A stretch of DNA of 6,180 nt from Bacteroidaceae bacterium (GTDB lineage: Bacteria; Bacteroidota; Bacteroidia; Bacteroidales; Bacteroidaceae), in assembly GCA_017628775.1 (NCBI GenBank), contig JAGBYN010000065.1:1-6180 (forward strand), read 5' to 3'. Below are positions 1 to 5,806 of this stretch, in pieces. Within the stretch, counting starts at the first letter, position 1. Each line of letters begins with the position of its first letter. A program made the position numbers and the translations under genes. The notes below the pieces were generated by a model. The model did no database searches, was not told where the DNA came from, and worked only from the letters and a program-made list of their open reading frames with translations.

Positions 1-15
1 GCCTCGTTTTCCGCT
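1..15 (+). tRNA. 3' end of an upstream tRNA-Gly gene (partial)
   Basis: The first 15 bases are identical to bases 99-113, which are the last T-loop bases, the 3' side of the T stem, the 3' acceptor strand and the discriminator base of the complete tRNA-Gly that follows. The rest of this gene lies outside the window. No CCA is encoded. Because the identity continues into the flank, this is most likely a second copy of tRNA-Gly(GCC), but the anticodon cannot be seen. Confidence 0.8.
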
Positions 16-40
16 CAAAAAAAATCAACAAAACCCTTTT

Positions 41-113
41 GCGGAAATAGCTCAGTTGGTAGAGCACAACCTTGCCAAGGTTGGGGTCGCGAGTTCGAGC
101 CTCGTTTTCCGCT
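41..113 (+). tRNA. tRNA-Gly (anticodon GCC)
   Basis: The cloverleaf folds completely. The acceptor stem is GCGGAAA (41-47) with TTTCCGC (106-112), and the discriminator is T113. The D stem is GCTC (50-53) with GAGC (62-65). The anticodon stem is CAACC (67-71) with GGTTG (79-83) around loop 72-78, with anticodon GCC at 74-76, which reads GGC and GGU codons for glycine. A five-base variable loop is followed by the T stem GCGAG (89-93) with CTCGT (101-105) and a TTCGAGC loop. CCA is not encoded and must be added after transcription. No promoter is visible in the 25 bases between this gene and the preceding tRNA tail, so the two are probably one transcript. Confidence 0.96.
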
Positions 114-126
114 CAAAAAAAATCAA

Positions 127-168
127 CAAGGTGTGTCAAACGCAAGTTTGACACACCTTGTTTGTTTT
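127..168 (+). terminator. Intrinsic terminator of the tRNA-Gly cluster
   Basis: A perfect 15-bp stem (127-141 with 146-160) closes a GCAA tetraloop of the stable GNRA class. It is followed by a T-rich stretch (TTTGTTTT, 161-168). It starts 13 bases after the tRNA 3' end, as expected for the end of the tRNA transcript. The stem begins inside the last bases shared with the upstream copy, so the upstream copy lacks it. Confidence 0.9.
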
Positions 169-238
169 ACCCAAGAAACGACGAAGATAGTCCCAAATGT
201 TTACACCAAGCAATAACTATTTTTATAATTCAACTTTA

Positions 239-268
239 TTTGTTTTTTGAAAGATATTCATAACTTTG
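239..268 (+). promoter_or_regulatory. Bacteroidetes-type promoter for the HdeD-like gene
   Basis: TAACTTTG at 261-268 matches the Bacteroidetes -7 consensus TAnnTTTG. TTTG at 239-242 matches the -33 element with an 18-base spacer, slightly shorter than the usual 19-21. The predicted transcript start is near 272-276, giving a leader of about 30 bases before the ATG at 306. The leader has no clear Shine-Dalgarno sequence, which is normal in this phylum. Confidence 0.7.
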
Positions 269-305
269 CTTCGCCAACATAACATCCACTTATCTTTCTA
301 CAACC

Positions 306-890
306 ATGGAAAATTTACTGCGCAACACTTTTGTACAGGCCATCTTGACACTCATCATGGGTATTGGCTTAGTCAACTATGCCGACTTAGCACCATCATT
401 TATGGTTCAGGCTTTAGGGTTATTATTTATTATCCCTGGCTTAGTAACTGCAATTGGCGCCTTTGCCGTTCGAGGAAAAACAGCCTTAATGCTACCTTCT
501 GTTGTAGGCACAGGTAGCGTTATATTTGGTGTTATCTTATTGATATTCCCAAGTCTCTTCATAAGCATTCTTATGTACTTGCTTTCCATTTTACTGATTA
601 TCGCAGGCGTCCTGCAAATGCTCAAGTGGATAAATATCAGCAAGAAAGGCATGAATGTACATTGGATATTCTTTTTATTCCCCATCGCCACACTCATTAC
701 CGGCGTGTTTATTCTTTCAAATCCATTGTCAGTAGCCAGTCTTCCCTTTCAAATCATTGGCTATGCCGCCATTGTTTATGCTTTGATTGAAATCATCATA
801 GCCATACGCTCTTATTTTTTCTTACGCACGCTCAAGAAAGAAGAAGCGAACATGCAATTAGATCAACTAACCAATAATGAGCAACAATAA
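306..890 (+). CDS. HdeD/DUF308-family inner-membrane protein
   Basis: This is a 194-residue protein with six predicted membrane helices, roughly at residues 8-24, 30-54, 61-82, 84-107, 119-138 and 146-170, and a charged cytoplasmic-type tail rich in K, E, Q and N (175-194). The pattern of three helix pairs and the GVILLIFPSL segment (75-84) resemble the repeat of the HdeD/DUF308 family. The E. coli member HdeD is linked to acid resistance, but the biochemical role of the family is not established and should not be transferred here. The ATG at 306 is chosen because it lies about 30 bases below a good promoter and gives a first helix starting almost at once. It has its own promoter and a terminator on each side, so it is probably monocistronic. 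It could be another small multi-helix family, but the membrane character is certain. Confidence 0.85.
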   Translation: MENLLRNTFVQAILTLIMGIGLVNYADLAPSFMVQALGLLFIIPGLVTAIGAFAVRGKTALMLPSVVGTGSVIFGVILLIFPSLFISILMYLLSILLIIAGVLQMLKWINISKKGMNVHWIFFLFPIATLITGVFILSNPLSVASLPFQIIGYAAIVYALIEIIIAIRSYFFLRTLKKEEANMQLDQLTNNEQQ

Positions 891-916
891 GTCCTCGTAC
901 GTTTCACACAATACAC

Positions 917-957
917 AAAACAGCTATCCCTCAATACATTGAAGGATAGCTGTTTGC
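917..957. terminator. Shared hairpin terminator between convergent genes
   Basis: CAGCTATCC (921-929) pairs with GGATAGCTG (944-952). An inner TCAA/TTGA pairing (931-934 with 939-942) sits above a single mismatch. The hairpin lies between the stop at 890 (+) and the stop at 984 (-). Read on the minus strand it is followed by TTTTGTG, a reasonable U tract. On the plus strand the tail is only TTTG, so it should end the minus-strand transcript better. Confidence 0.75.
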
Positions 958-983
958 GTATCTAAATATACGTTCATTAGCTA

Positions 984-1373
984 TTAATCCAAATCCCGTT
1001 CATTTTCCTTTCTTATCTCAGCAGGTAATCTGAAAGAAACATACAACTCCAAAAACGCCCCGATAGCCAAAAGCACCATCCATGAATTTTCTTGAAGTGG
1101 CAGCATACCATGAGAAGTTAAAAGAAACACAAAACCCGAGAGAATGATTAAAAACGAGGCAACAATCTGCTGCCGACGCAAGCGCTTAATAACAATATTA
1201 CAACCTTCATAGCGTTGCATTAACTGCATTCCGCCAAAGGCAACAGCCCCCGACAAATACACGTAAGGTGCATAAGCCAGCAAAGAAGCCTCAACAGGCA
1301 TAAACGCCCCTATAAGAAGCAAGATCCCACCAATATTGTACAAATACATTTGAAACTTTGTCAACTCCTTCAT
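984..1373 (-). CDS. Small four-helix membrane protein, function unknown
   Basis: This is a 129-residue protein with four predicted membrane helices, near residues 9-27, 33-53, 68-86 and 96-114. A basic, polar stretch (residues 53-69, including YEGCN and KRLRRQQ) lies between helices 2 and 3 and probably faces the cytoplasm. The C-terminus is charged. I do not recognise a named domain; it looks like a conserved hypothetical of Bacteroidales. The ATG at 1373 was chosen over an in-frame TTG at 1433, because the 20 extra residues would add an aromatic, Cys-containing extension from a weak start codon. A hairpin after the upstream divIC-type gene suggests separate transcription. A weak -7-like sequence (TTCGTTTG, minus strand, 1418-1425) has no matching -33 element. 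Confidence 0.8.
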   Translation of the reverse strand: MKELTKFQMYLYNIGGILLLIGAFMPVEASLLAYAPYVYLSGAVAFGGMQLMQRYEGCNIVIKRLRRQQIVASFLIILSGFVFLLTSHGMLPLQENSWMVLLAIGAFLELYVSFRLPAEIRKENERDLD

Positions 1374-1446
1374 AACACAATGTTGTTGAAATAAAAAATA
1401 GTAGAAAAAAATAGACACAAACGAACGACTCAAGTAAATCCTCTTT

Positions 1447-1488
1447 AGTTTTCACTAAGTCCTTGATAGTTTTTACTAAGTCCTTGAT
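1447..1488. repeat. Tandem 21-bp direct repeat, two copies
   Basis: Bases 1447-1467 and 1468-1488 are adjacent copies of a 21-base unit that differ at one position (C1453 against T1474). Both contain the core ACTAAGTCCTTGAT. The pair lies in the 174-base gap between the DivIC-type and four-helix genes, upstream of the latter on the minus strand. No open reading frame or RNA fold explains it. It could be a pair of protein-binding sites or simply a slippage duplication. Confidence 0.85.
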
Positions 1489-1497
1489 ATTTTTTTA

Positions 1498-1533
1498 CAA
1501 AAGGTGGATTCTATTCATACTTCGAACCCACCT
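1498..1533 (-). terminator. Terminator of the divIC-type gene
   Basis: An imperfect hairpin pairs AGGTGG (1502-1507) with CCACCT (1528-1533). After one mismatch it continues with three more pairs (1509-1511 with 1524-1526) around a 12-base loop. On the minus strand it is followed by TTTTG. It begins 15 bases beyond the TAA stop at 1548, a typical position for an intrinsic terminator, although the U tract is short. Confidence 0.65.
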
Positions 1534-1547
1534 ATAATTTATCAAGA

Positions 1548-1847
1548 TTATTCTATAACATAAACATCCTCATTTGGGGTTTTCATAAAAAGGCGCATGC
1601 GCGCCACTTCTTCAACCACATCAGGATCATTTTGCAAAGCTCTCAACTCTTTTTGAGCCAATTCAAACTGCTCCTCATAACCCGCTATTTCCTTACGTAG
1701 CTCATCGTTTTTTTCACGAATCTCTCGTCTATTCAGCAAACTATTTTCATCAATAACGCCTAAGATCAAAGCAAACAGCAAAAGGGTCCAAATAAATTTA
1801 TAGCGCCAAATTTGCGAAAATATATTTTGGATTTTATTTTTTTTCAT
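1548..1847 (-). CDS. DivIC/FtsB-type septum formation protein
   Basis: This 99-residue single-pass protein has a short basic N-terminus, one membrane helix (about 17-33), and a charged coiled-coil segment (about 38-72) rich in E, K, Q and L. It ends in a C-terminal block (residues 74-99: DPDVVEEVARMRLFMK..ED.YVIE) typical of the DivIC/FtsB family. These bitopic proteins join FtsL and FtsQ/DivIB at midcell and help activate septal peptidoglycan synthesis; the coiled coil lies in the periplasm. The length is normal for the family. The ATG at 1847 is preferred to an in-frame TTG at 1856, which would add only three residues. The upstream lipoprotein gene ends 78 bases away and I see no convincing promoter between them, so the two may be cotranscribed. 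Whether it is closer to FtsB or DivIC cannot be settled by eye. Confidence 0.88.
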   Translation of the reverse strand: MKKNKIQNIFSQIWRYKFIWTLLLFALILGVIDENSLLNRREIREKNDELRKEIAGYEEQFELAQKELRALQNDPDVVEEVARMRLFMKTPNEDVYVIE

Positions 1848-1925
1848 AATTCTCAATAATTGACTGTTTTAAGGTTAATACCTAACACACCTCTTGTGGC
1901 AATTACAACAATCATAATATTCTCA

Positions 1926-2612
1926 TCAAAACTTCATTGAGTCATACCCCACACGTTGCAAGAATGTAGAAATTCGAGGATGACGGAAGAAACCATCAGG
2001 GGCTTGTTCTAAAATAAAATGAAGCTGAGGTGTAATAATCGGCATAGGGTATTGATTGCAGATCATCATAAAGATACCGGGCCCAAGCACATTATCAAAG
2101 TTTTCAATCACAAAATTGGTTTGGATCTTTTCAGTTTGTACATTCAAGGAATCTTCCAAATGCGTAATTCGCTCCATCTCCTGCAATGTAAAGCCGCCGG
2201 TCATCATCAATCGGATTCGATTTTGATGAAGCACCTCCCACTCCCGTTGTATTGAGTTTAAACGTTCAAAATATTTATTTAAGCGTTGATTTAAAGCGCC
2301 ACCTGTTATATTATTCCCCAAATGCCCTACGCTAATATTCATTTCACCTTGCTCTATAACCACCGGCATCATAGCATAGCCATCAATATCAATATGTCCC
2401 AAAACAACAGAATCAACAGGGCCAGAGAAAAGGAATTGCCCATGCACAACATCGCATGAGTCCATATACACACGACGCTCCTCGCCGTCAACAACCGAAA
2501 GATATAGTTTTTTACCATAAATGGCACCTTGCGACAAATCGCCAGAAATACTATACTGATTGGAGCAAGCCGTCGTGAATAAGATAAAGATAATGTATAA
2601 GAAACCCCTCAT
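1926..2612 (-). CDS. DUF4369 domain-containing lipoprotein
   Basis: This is a 228-residue protein. It begins with a short basic start, a hydrophobic segment (residues 4-13) and TTAC with Cys16, which together look like a lipoprotein signal peptide, though Thr at -3 is not the commonest residue. Residues 19 to about 130 have the features of DUF4369: ISGDL start, KLYLSVVDGEERRVYMDSC, GQFLFSG and a beta-rich middle. This domain usually precedes a thioredoxin-like domain in Bacteroidetes thiol-disulfide oxidoreductases. Here the remainder (about 106-228) is largely helical and contains no CxxC motif, so redox activity is not expected. The function is unknown. The ATG at 2612 is chosen over an upstream ATG at 2669, because that one would lie upstream of the predicted transcript start and would bury the signal peptide 19 residues inside. 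The gene is divergent from fkp. Confidence 0.82.
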   Translation of the reverse strand: MRGFLYIIFILFTTACSNQYSISGDLSQGAIYGKKLYLSVVDGEERRVYMDSCDVVHGQFLFSGPVDSVVLGHIDIDGYAMMPVVIEQGEMNISVGHLGNNITGGALNQRLNKYFERLNSIQREWEVLHQNRIRLMMTGGFTLQEMERITHLEDSLNVQTEKIQTNFVIENFDNVLGPGIFMMICNQYPMPIITPQLHFILEQAPDGFFRHPRISTFLQRVGYDSMKF

Positions 2613-2646
2613 GTTCGTTGAAATATCGTTTTCATTGATTGATATG

Positions 2647-2678
2647 CAAATATACATTATACTTTTCATTACATCAGA
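2647..2678 (-). promoter_or_regulatory. Promoter of the DUF4369 lipoprotein gene
   Basis: On the minus strand TATATTTG (2654 down to 2647) matches the -7 consensus TAnnTTTG exactly. TCTG (2678 down to 2675) matches three of four bases of the -33 TTTG, with a 20-base spacer. Transcription should start near 2640, about 28 bases before the ATG at 2612. This supports the shorter start for the lipoprotein. Confidence 0.72.
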
Positions 2679-2687
2679 TTTTTAGAC

Positions 2688-2700
2688 CACGGATTCCGTG
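2688..2700. repeat. 13-bp palindrome upstream of the lipoprotein promoter
   Basis: CACGGA and TCCGTG form six-base arms around a single central T. It lies 10 bases outside the -33-like element of the minus-strand promoter and about 140 bases upstream of the fkp -7 box. The one-base centre makes a DNA-binding site more plausible than an RNA hairpin. No regulator can be named. Confidence 0.4.
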
Positions 2701-2836
2701 AATTTAATATTTTTTAGGAATACATAACACATCAACATCACGCATTTAGCGACGCGAAAAGAATAAGATACTTCAGTTTTTGCCATTTCGCATCACTTCT
2801 GTGCTTGATTTTCTAATGTATGTAAAGATTTTCTTG

Positions 2837-2844
2837 TAAATTTG
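2837..2844 (+). promoter_or_regulatory. -7 box of the fkp promoter
   Basis: TAAATTTG matches the Bacteroidetes -7 consensus TAnnTTTG exactly. No good TTTG lies 19-21 bases upstream; the nearest T-rich sequence is TTTTC around 2809-2813. The promoter may therefore be weak or need an activator. A start near 2850 gives a leader of about 60 bases with no clear Shine-Dalgarno sequence before the ATG at 2910. The leader also contains a 5-bp inverted repeat, TGGCA (2862-2866) and TGCCA (2877-2881), too short to interpret. Confidence 0.6.
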
Positions 2845-2909
2845 CGGTAATATAGGTTTATTGGCACATCTTAACATGCCACACCATTGCAACTTAAATA
2901 CAAATAGAT

Positions 2910-5723
2910 ATGAAAACATTACTCTCGCTCCCTCCCAACCTCGTACATGCATTTCATCGTGTAACGGGTAAAGACACCAATACATACTTTTGCACATCCG
3001 ATCCTGCGGGTCGAAAATTAGGAAGCGGAGGTGGAACAACATGGTTGATTGAAGACTGTTTCCGAAAAGAAGCTGAAGGTCAATGTTTTGATGAATGGTT
3101 GGCACAAGAAAAGCGTATCTTATTGCATGCTGGCGGTCAAAGCCGACGCTTGCCCATGTATGCCCCAAGCGGAAAGGTACTTACGCCCATCCCTGTGTTT
3201 AGATGGCAAAGAGGTCAACATATTGACCAAAACTTGCTTGATTTGCAATTGCCTTTGTACGAAAGAATTCTCAATAAAGCCCCCGAAAACCTCAAGACTT
3301 TGATTGCCAGTGGCGATGTATATATCCGCGCCACACAACCTTTGCAAAACATCCCAGAGGCAGATGTCGTGTGTTACGGTTTGTGGGCCGACCCTGAATT
3401 AGCAAGCCACCATGGCGTGTTCGTGATGAACAGAAATCATCAAGAACATTTGGACTTCATGCTTCAAAAGCCCTCAATCGAAGAGCAGGCCAAGTGGATG
3501 CAAACCCATTACATCTTGATGGACATTGGCGTTTGGTTGCTCTCCGACCGTGCGGTTAAAGCGCTGCTCAAAAAAGCGCCAGTAAGCGAAACCGGCGAGA
3601 TGGAACGCCCTTACGACTTGTATTCTGAATTTGGTTGCGCCTTGGGCGATAATCCTTCAAAACCCGATGCTGATTTAGCCGACCTCAGCGTAGCCATTCT
3701 TCCCCTTCCTGGCGGTGAGTTCTATCATTTCGGCACAACCCCTGAATTACTCAGTTCTACTGAAGCCATTCAGAACTTAATCAAGGACCAACGCTTTATC
3801 ATCCAAAGGGAAGTAAAGCGCCAATCATCGGTATTCACTCAAAATTGCGTTGTGGCCAACCGTGCCAATAACAACAACGAGCAGGTATGGATTGAGAATT
3901 CTCACCTCGGTCTCGATTTCCACTTCACCAAAAGAAATGTCATAACAGGTGTTCCCTCTGACAAATGGGCAGCAAACGTGAGAGAAGGGGTTTGTGTTGA
4001 TGTTGTGCCTATTGGCGAAAAAGCCTATGCCCTACGTCCTTATGGCTTCAACGACACATTTAGAGGCCCCGTTTCAAATTCAGACGTCACCTTCATTGAG
4101 CAACCTTGGAGTCAATGGTTGGCACAGAGAAATATTCCCGCTGAAGCAATTGGTAATACCGCTGATATTCAAGCGGCCAGCATATTCCCCGTGTGCGACA
4201 ACCTTGAAGAACTTGGCGCATTATTGCAATGGATGATTGCCGAACAAGGCGATGATTCTTTAACAACACGCTATTTAGAACTTCCTCGACTATCGGCCGA
4301 CGAAATTGCTATTGAAGCCAACCTTGACCGTCTTGTGGCACAACGCAAATCATTAATGGCTCAAAATCTGCCTGCAATTGCCGAAAACTGGAAAAACAGC
4401 ATTTTTTACCAGCTCGACCTGAAAGACGTGTCTGAGAAGTACAACGCCTTGCAAATTCCAACACCAAAAGAATTAACCGTTGATGCACCATTGATGACAA
4501 AGATCCACGACGCAATGTTCAGAGGAAACGAAGAAAAAGCATTTTCTTTATTGCGTGAGGGATTAACCAATAGTGTTTTGGCACAAAAAAGTCATCCTAA
4601 GAAATGCACCTACGACGACCAAATCGTGTGGAGTAGAAGTTCCGTGCGCATTGACCTTGCAGGAGGATGGACCGACACCCCACCCTATTCACTCATGACC
4701 GGTGGCAATGTCGTAAACCTTGCCATTGAAATGAATGGCCAGCAACCATTACAAGTCTATGTAAAGCCCTCAAAAGACTATGCCATCATTTGCCGCTCAA
4801 TTGACTTGGGTGCGATCGAACGCATTGAAACATACGAAGAGTTACGCCAATTCAATCGTATCGGCTCACCATTCTCTATCCCTAAAGCAGCCATGGCGCT
4901 CTCTGGATTCCTTCCAGGTTTTGGCCAAGAGGAATACCCCACGCTGAAACAACAATTGGAGGCCTTCGGTTGCGGTATTGAAATCACATTGTTGTCCGCT
5001 ATCCCTGCTGGTTCAGGTTTAGGTACAAGCAGTATCCTGGCAGCTACCGTGCTTGGTGCACTTTCAGATTTCTGCGCCTTGGGTTGGGATAAAAATGAGA
5101 TTTGCAAACGCACCTTGGTTCTTGAGCAACTCCTCACCACAGGCGGAGGATGGCAAGATCAATATGGCGGTGTGTTGCATGGCGTTAAATTATTGCAAAC
5201 ACAAGCCGGCTTTGACCAAAGCGCCGTTGCACGTTGGGCACCCGACACGATCTTTACGGATCCCGACAAGCGATTCTGCCACTTGCTCTTCTACACAGGT
5301 GTTACACGCACAGCCAAAAACATCCTTGCTGAAATTGTTAAAGGCATGTTCCTGAATAGCTCAACCCATTTAAGCTTGTTGAACGACATGAAACAGCATG
5401 CTTTGGCTATGTATGATGCTCTGCAAACCGCAAATCTTGACACTTATGGAATGCTTTTACGACAAACGTGGGAGCAAAACAAAGCACTTGATGCAGGAAC
5501 GAATCCACCTGTCATTGAAGAAATATGCAAACGTGTTGACGACCTTTGCACCGGCTATAAATTACCAGGTGCTGGCGGTGGTGGTTTCATGTATATGGTA
5601 GCCAAAGATGTTGAAGCAGCCAACCGCATACGTGAATCACTCACAAACGACCCCATCACGAAGAACTCACGTTTCATCGACATGAGCGTTTCCACAACAG
5701 GACTTCAAGTGAGCAGAAGTTAA
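2910..5723 (+). CDS. fkp: Bifunctional L-fucokinase / L-fucose-1-P guanylyltransferase
   Basis: This 937-residue cytoplasmic enzyme closely resembles Bacteroides fragilis Fkp (949 residues as I recall it) along its whole length, including the QVSRS C-terminus. It phosphorylates L-fucose with ATP, then joins fucose-1-phosphate to GTP to give GDP-L-fucose. The N-terminal half (to about residue 430) is the guanylyltransferase, with GSGGGTTWL (38-46) and HAGGQSRRLP (73-82) as likely nucleotide-binding loops. A linker with beta-helix-like sequence follows. The C-terminal part (about 570-937) is a GHMP kinase: AGGWTDTPPY (584-593), IPAGSGLGTSS (698-708, phosphate-binding loop), GGGWQDQYGG (745-754, with Asp750 a candidate catalytic base by analogy) and LPGAGGGGF (885-893). 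All key motifs are intact, with no frameshift. The ATG at 2910 is the right start because MKTLLSLPPNLV matches the family N-terminus. It sits alone with its own promoter, not beside fucose transport or catabolism genes. In Bacteroides the product feeds fucosylation of capsule and glycoproteins. Confidence 0.97.
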   Translation: MKTLLSLPPNLVHAFHRVTGKDTNTYFCTSDPAGRKLGSGGGTTWLIEDCFRKEAEGQCFDEWLAQEKRILLHAGGQSRRLPMYAPSGKVLTPIPVFRWQRGQHIDQNLLDLQLPLYERILNKAPENLKTLIASGDVYIRATQPLQNIPEADVVCYGLWADPELASHHGVFVMNRNHQEHLDFMLQKPSIEEQAKWMQTHYILMDIGVWLLSDRAVKALLKKAPVSETGEMERPYDLYSEFGCALGDNPSKPDADLADLSVAILPLPGGEFYHFGTTPELLSSTEAIQNLIKDQRFIIQREVKRQSSVFTQNCVVANRANNNNEQVWIENSHLGLDFHFTKRNVITGVPSDKWAANVREGVCVDVVPIGEKAYALRPYGFNDTFRGPVSNSDVTFIEQPWSQWLAQRNIPAEAIGNTADIQAASIFPVCDNLEELGALLQWMIAEQGDDSLTTRYLELPRLSADEIAIEANLDRLVAQRKSLMAQNLPAIAENWKNSIFYQLDLKDVSEKYNALQIPTPKELTVDAPLMTKIHDAMFRGNEEKAFSLLREGLTNSVLAQKSHPKKCTYDDQIVWSRSSVRIDLAGGWTDTPPYSLMTGGNVVNLAIEMNGQQPLQVYVKPSKDYAIICRSIDLGAIERIETYEELRQFNRIGSPFSIPKAAMALSGFLPGFGQEEYPTLKQQLEAFGCGIEITLLSAIPAGSGLGTSSILAATVLGALSDFCALGWDKNEICKRTLVLEQLLTTGGGWQDQYGGVLHGVKLLQTQAGFDQSAVARWAPDTIFTDPDKRFCHLLFYTGVTRTAKNILAEIVKGMFLNSSTHLSLLNDMKQHALAMYDALQTANLDTYGMLLRQTWEQNKALDAGTNPPVIEEICKRVDDLCTGYKLPGAGGGGFMYMVAKDVEAANRIRESLTNDPITKNSRFIDMSVSTTGLQVSRS

Positions 5724-5760
5724 CCCACAACTTCTCAAGAACAATGAGTTCAATATAAAA

Positions 5761-5793
5761 ATGATGTGAATATCCATGTGGTATTCACATCAT
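5761..5793. terminator. Inverted repeat after fkp; possible terminator or leader hairpin
   Basis: Bases 5761-5772 and 5782-5793 are perfect 12-base reverse complements, extended by a G-U and a C-G pair to leave a five-base loop (5775-5779). It starts 38 bases after the fkp stop, where a terminator is expected, but no T run follows on the plus strand (TAAGTCATTATA). Instead AAAA precedes it, so the U tract would suit minus-strand transcription. The repeat ends 13 bases before the next start codon, so it could also act in that gene's leader. Confidence 0.55.
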
Positions 5794-5806
5794 TAAGTCA
5801 TTATAT

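Larger units (their letters stand above)
1..129 (+). repeat. Tandem tRNA-Gly unit, 98-base period
   Basis: Bases 1-31 and 99-129 are identical over all 31 positions. They cover the tRNA 3' end and 16 bases of non-coding flank, including a run of eight A. The period is 98 bases. Identity that extends past the tRNA indicates duplication of a tRNA-plus-spacer unit rather than two independently placed genes. Confidence 0.85.
2613..2909. other. Divergent intergenic region, lipoprotein gene / fkp
   Basis: This 297-base AT-rich gap separates the two divergent genes. It holds the minus-strand promoter (2647-2678), a 13-bp palindrome (2688-2700) and the fkp -7 box (2837-2844). Between 2701 and 2830 I see no coding sequence, RNA gene or clear repeat. 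A minus-strand open frame that crosses into fkp (3168 down to 2773) overlaps these promoter elements and has no family resemblance, so it is not called. Confidence 0.7.

Noticed and set aside
72..263. Plus-strand open frame of 63 codons
   Set aside because: It begins inside the tRNA-Gly and crosses its terminator; composition is not protein-like and no family is recognisable.
407..697. Minus-strand open frame of 96 codons
   Set aside because: It is antisense to the HdeD-like gene; that plus-strand frame has a promoter and clear membrane helices, and this one has neither.
1374..1433. Longer N-terminus for the four-helix protein (TTG at 1433)
   Set aside because: It uses a rare start codon and adds 20 residues that do not resemble a signal or helix needed by the protein; the ATG at 1373 is simpler.
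1848..1925. Separate promoter for the divIC-type gene
   Set aside because: The best match (TTTG near the end of the lipoprotein gene, then TAATTGCC) lacks most of the -7 consensus, so I do not call it.
2613..2669. Longer N-terminus for the DUF4369 lipoprotein (ATG at 2669)
   Set aside because: The extra codons cover the predicted -7 box, so this ATG would lie upstream of the transcript start, and they would place the signal peptide internally.
2773..3168. Minus-strand open frame of 131 codons
   Set aside because: It overlaps the fkp promoter, leader and N-terminal coding region in antisense; it has no recognisable domain and is best explained as a shadow of fkp.
4778..5140. Minus-strand open frame of 120 codons inside fkp
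   Set aside because: It lies wholly antisense to the conserved GHMP kinase domain, with no domain features or promoter of its own.
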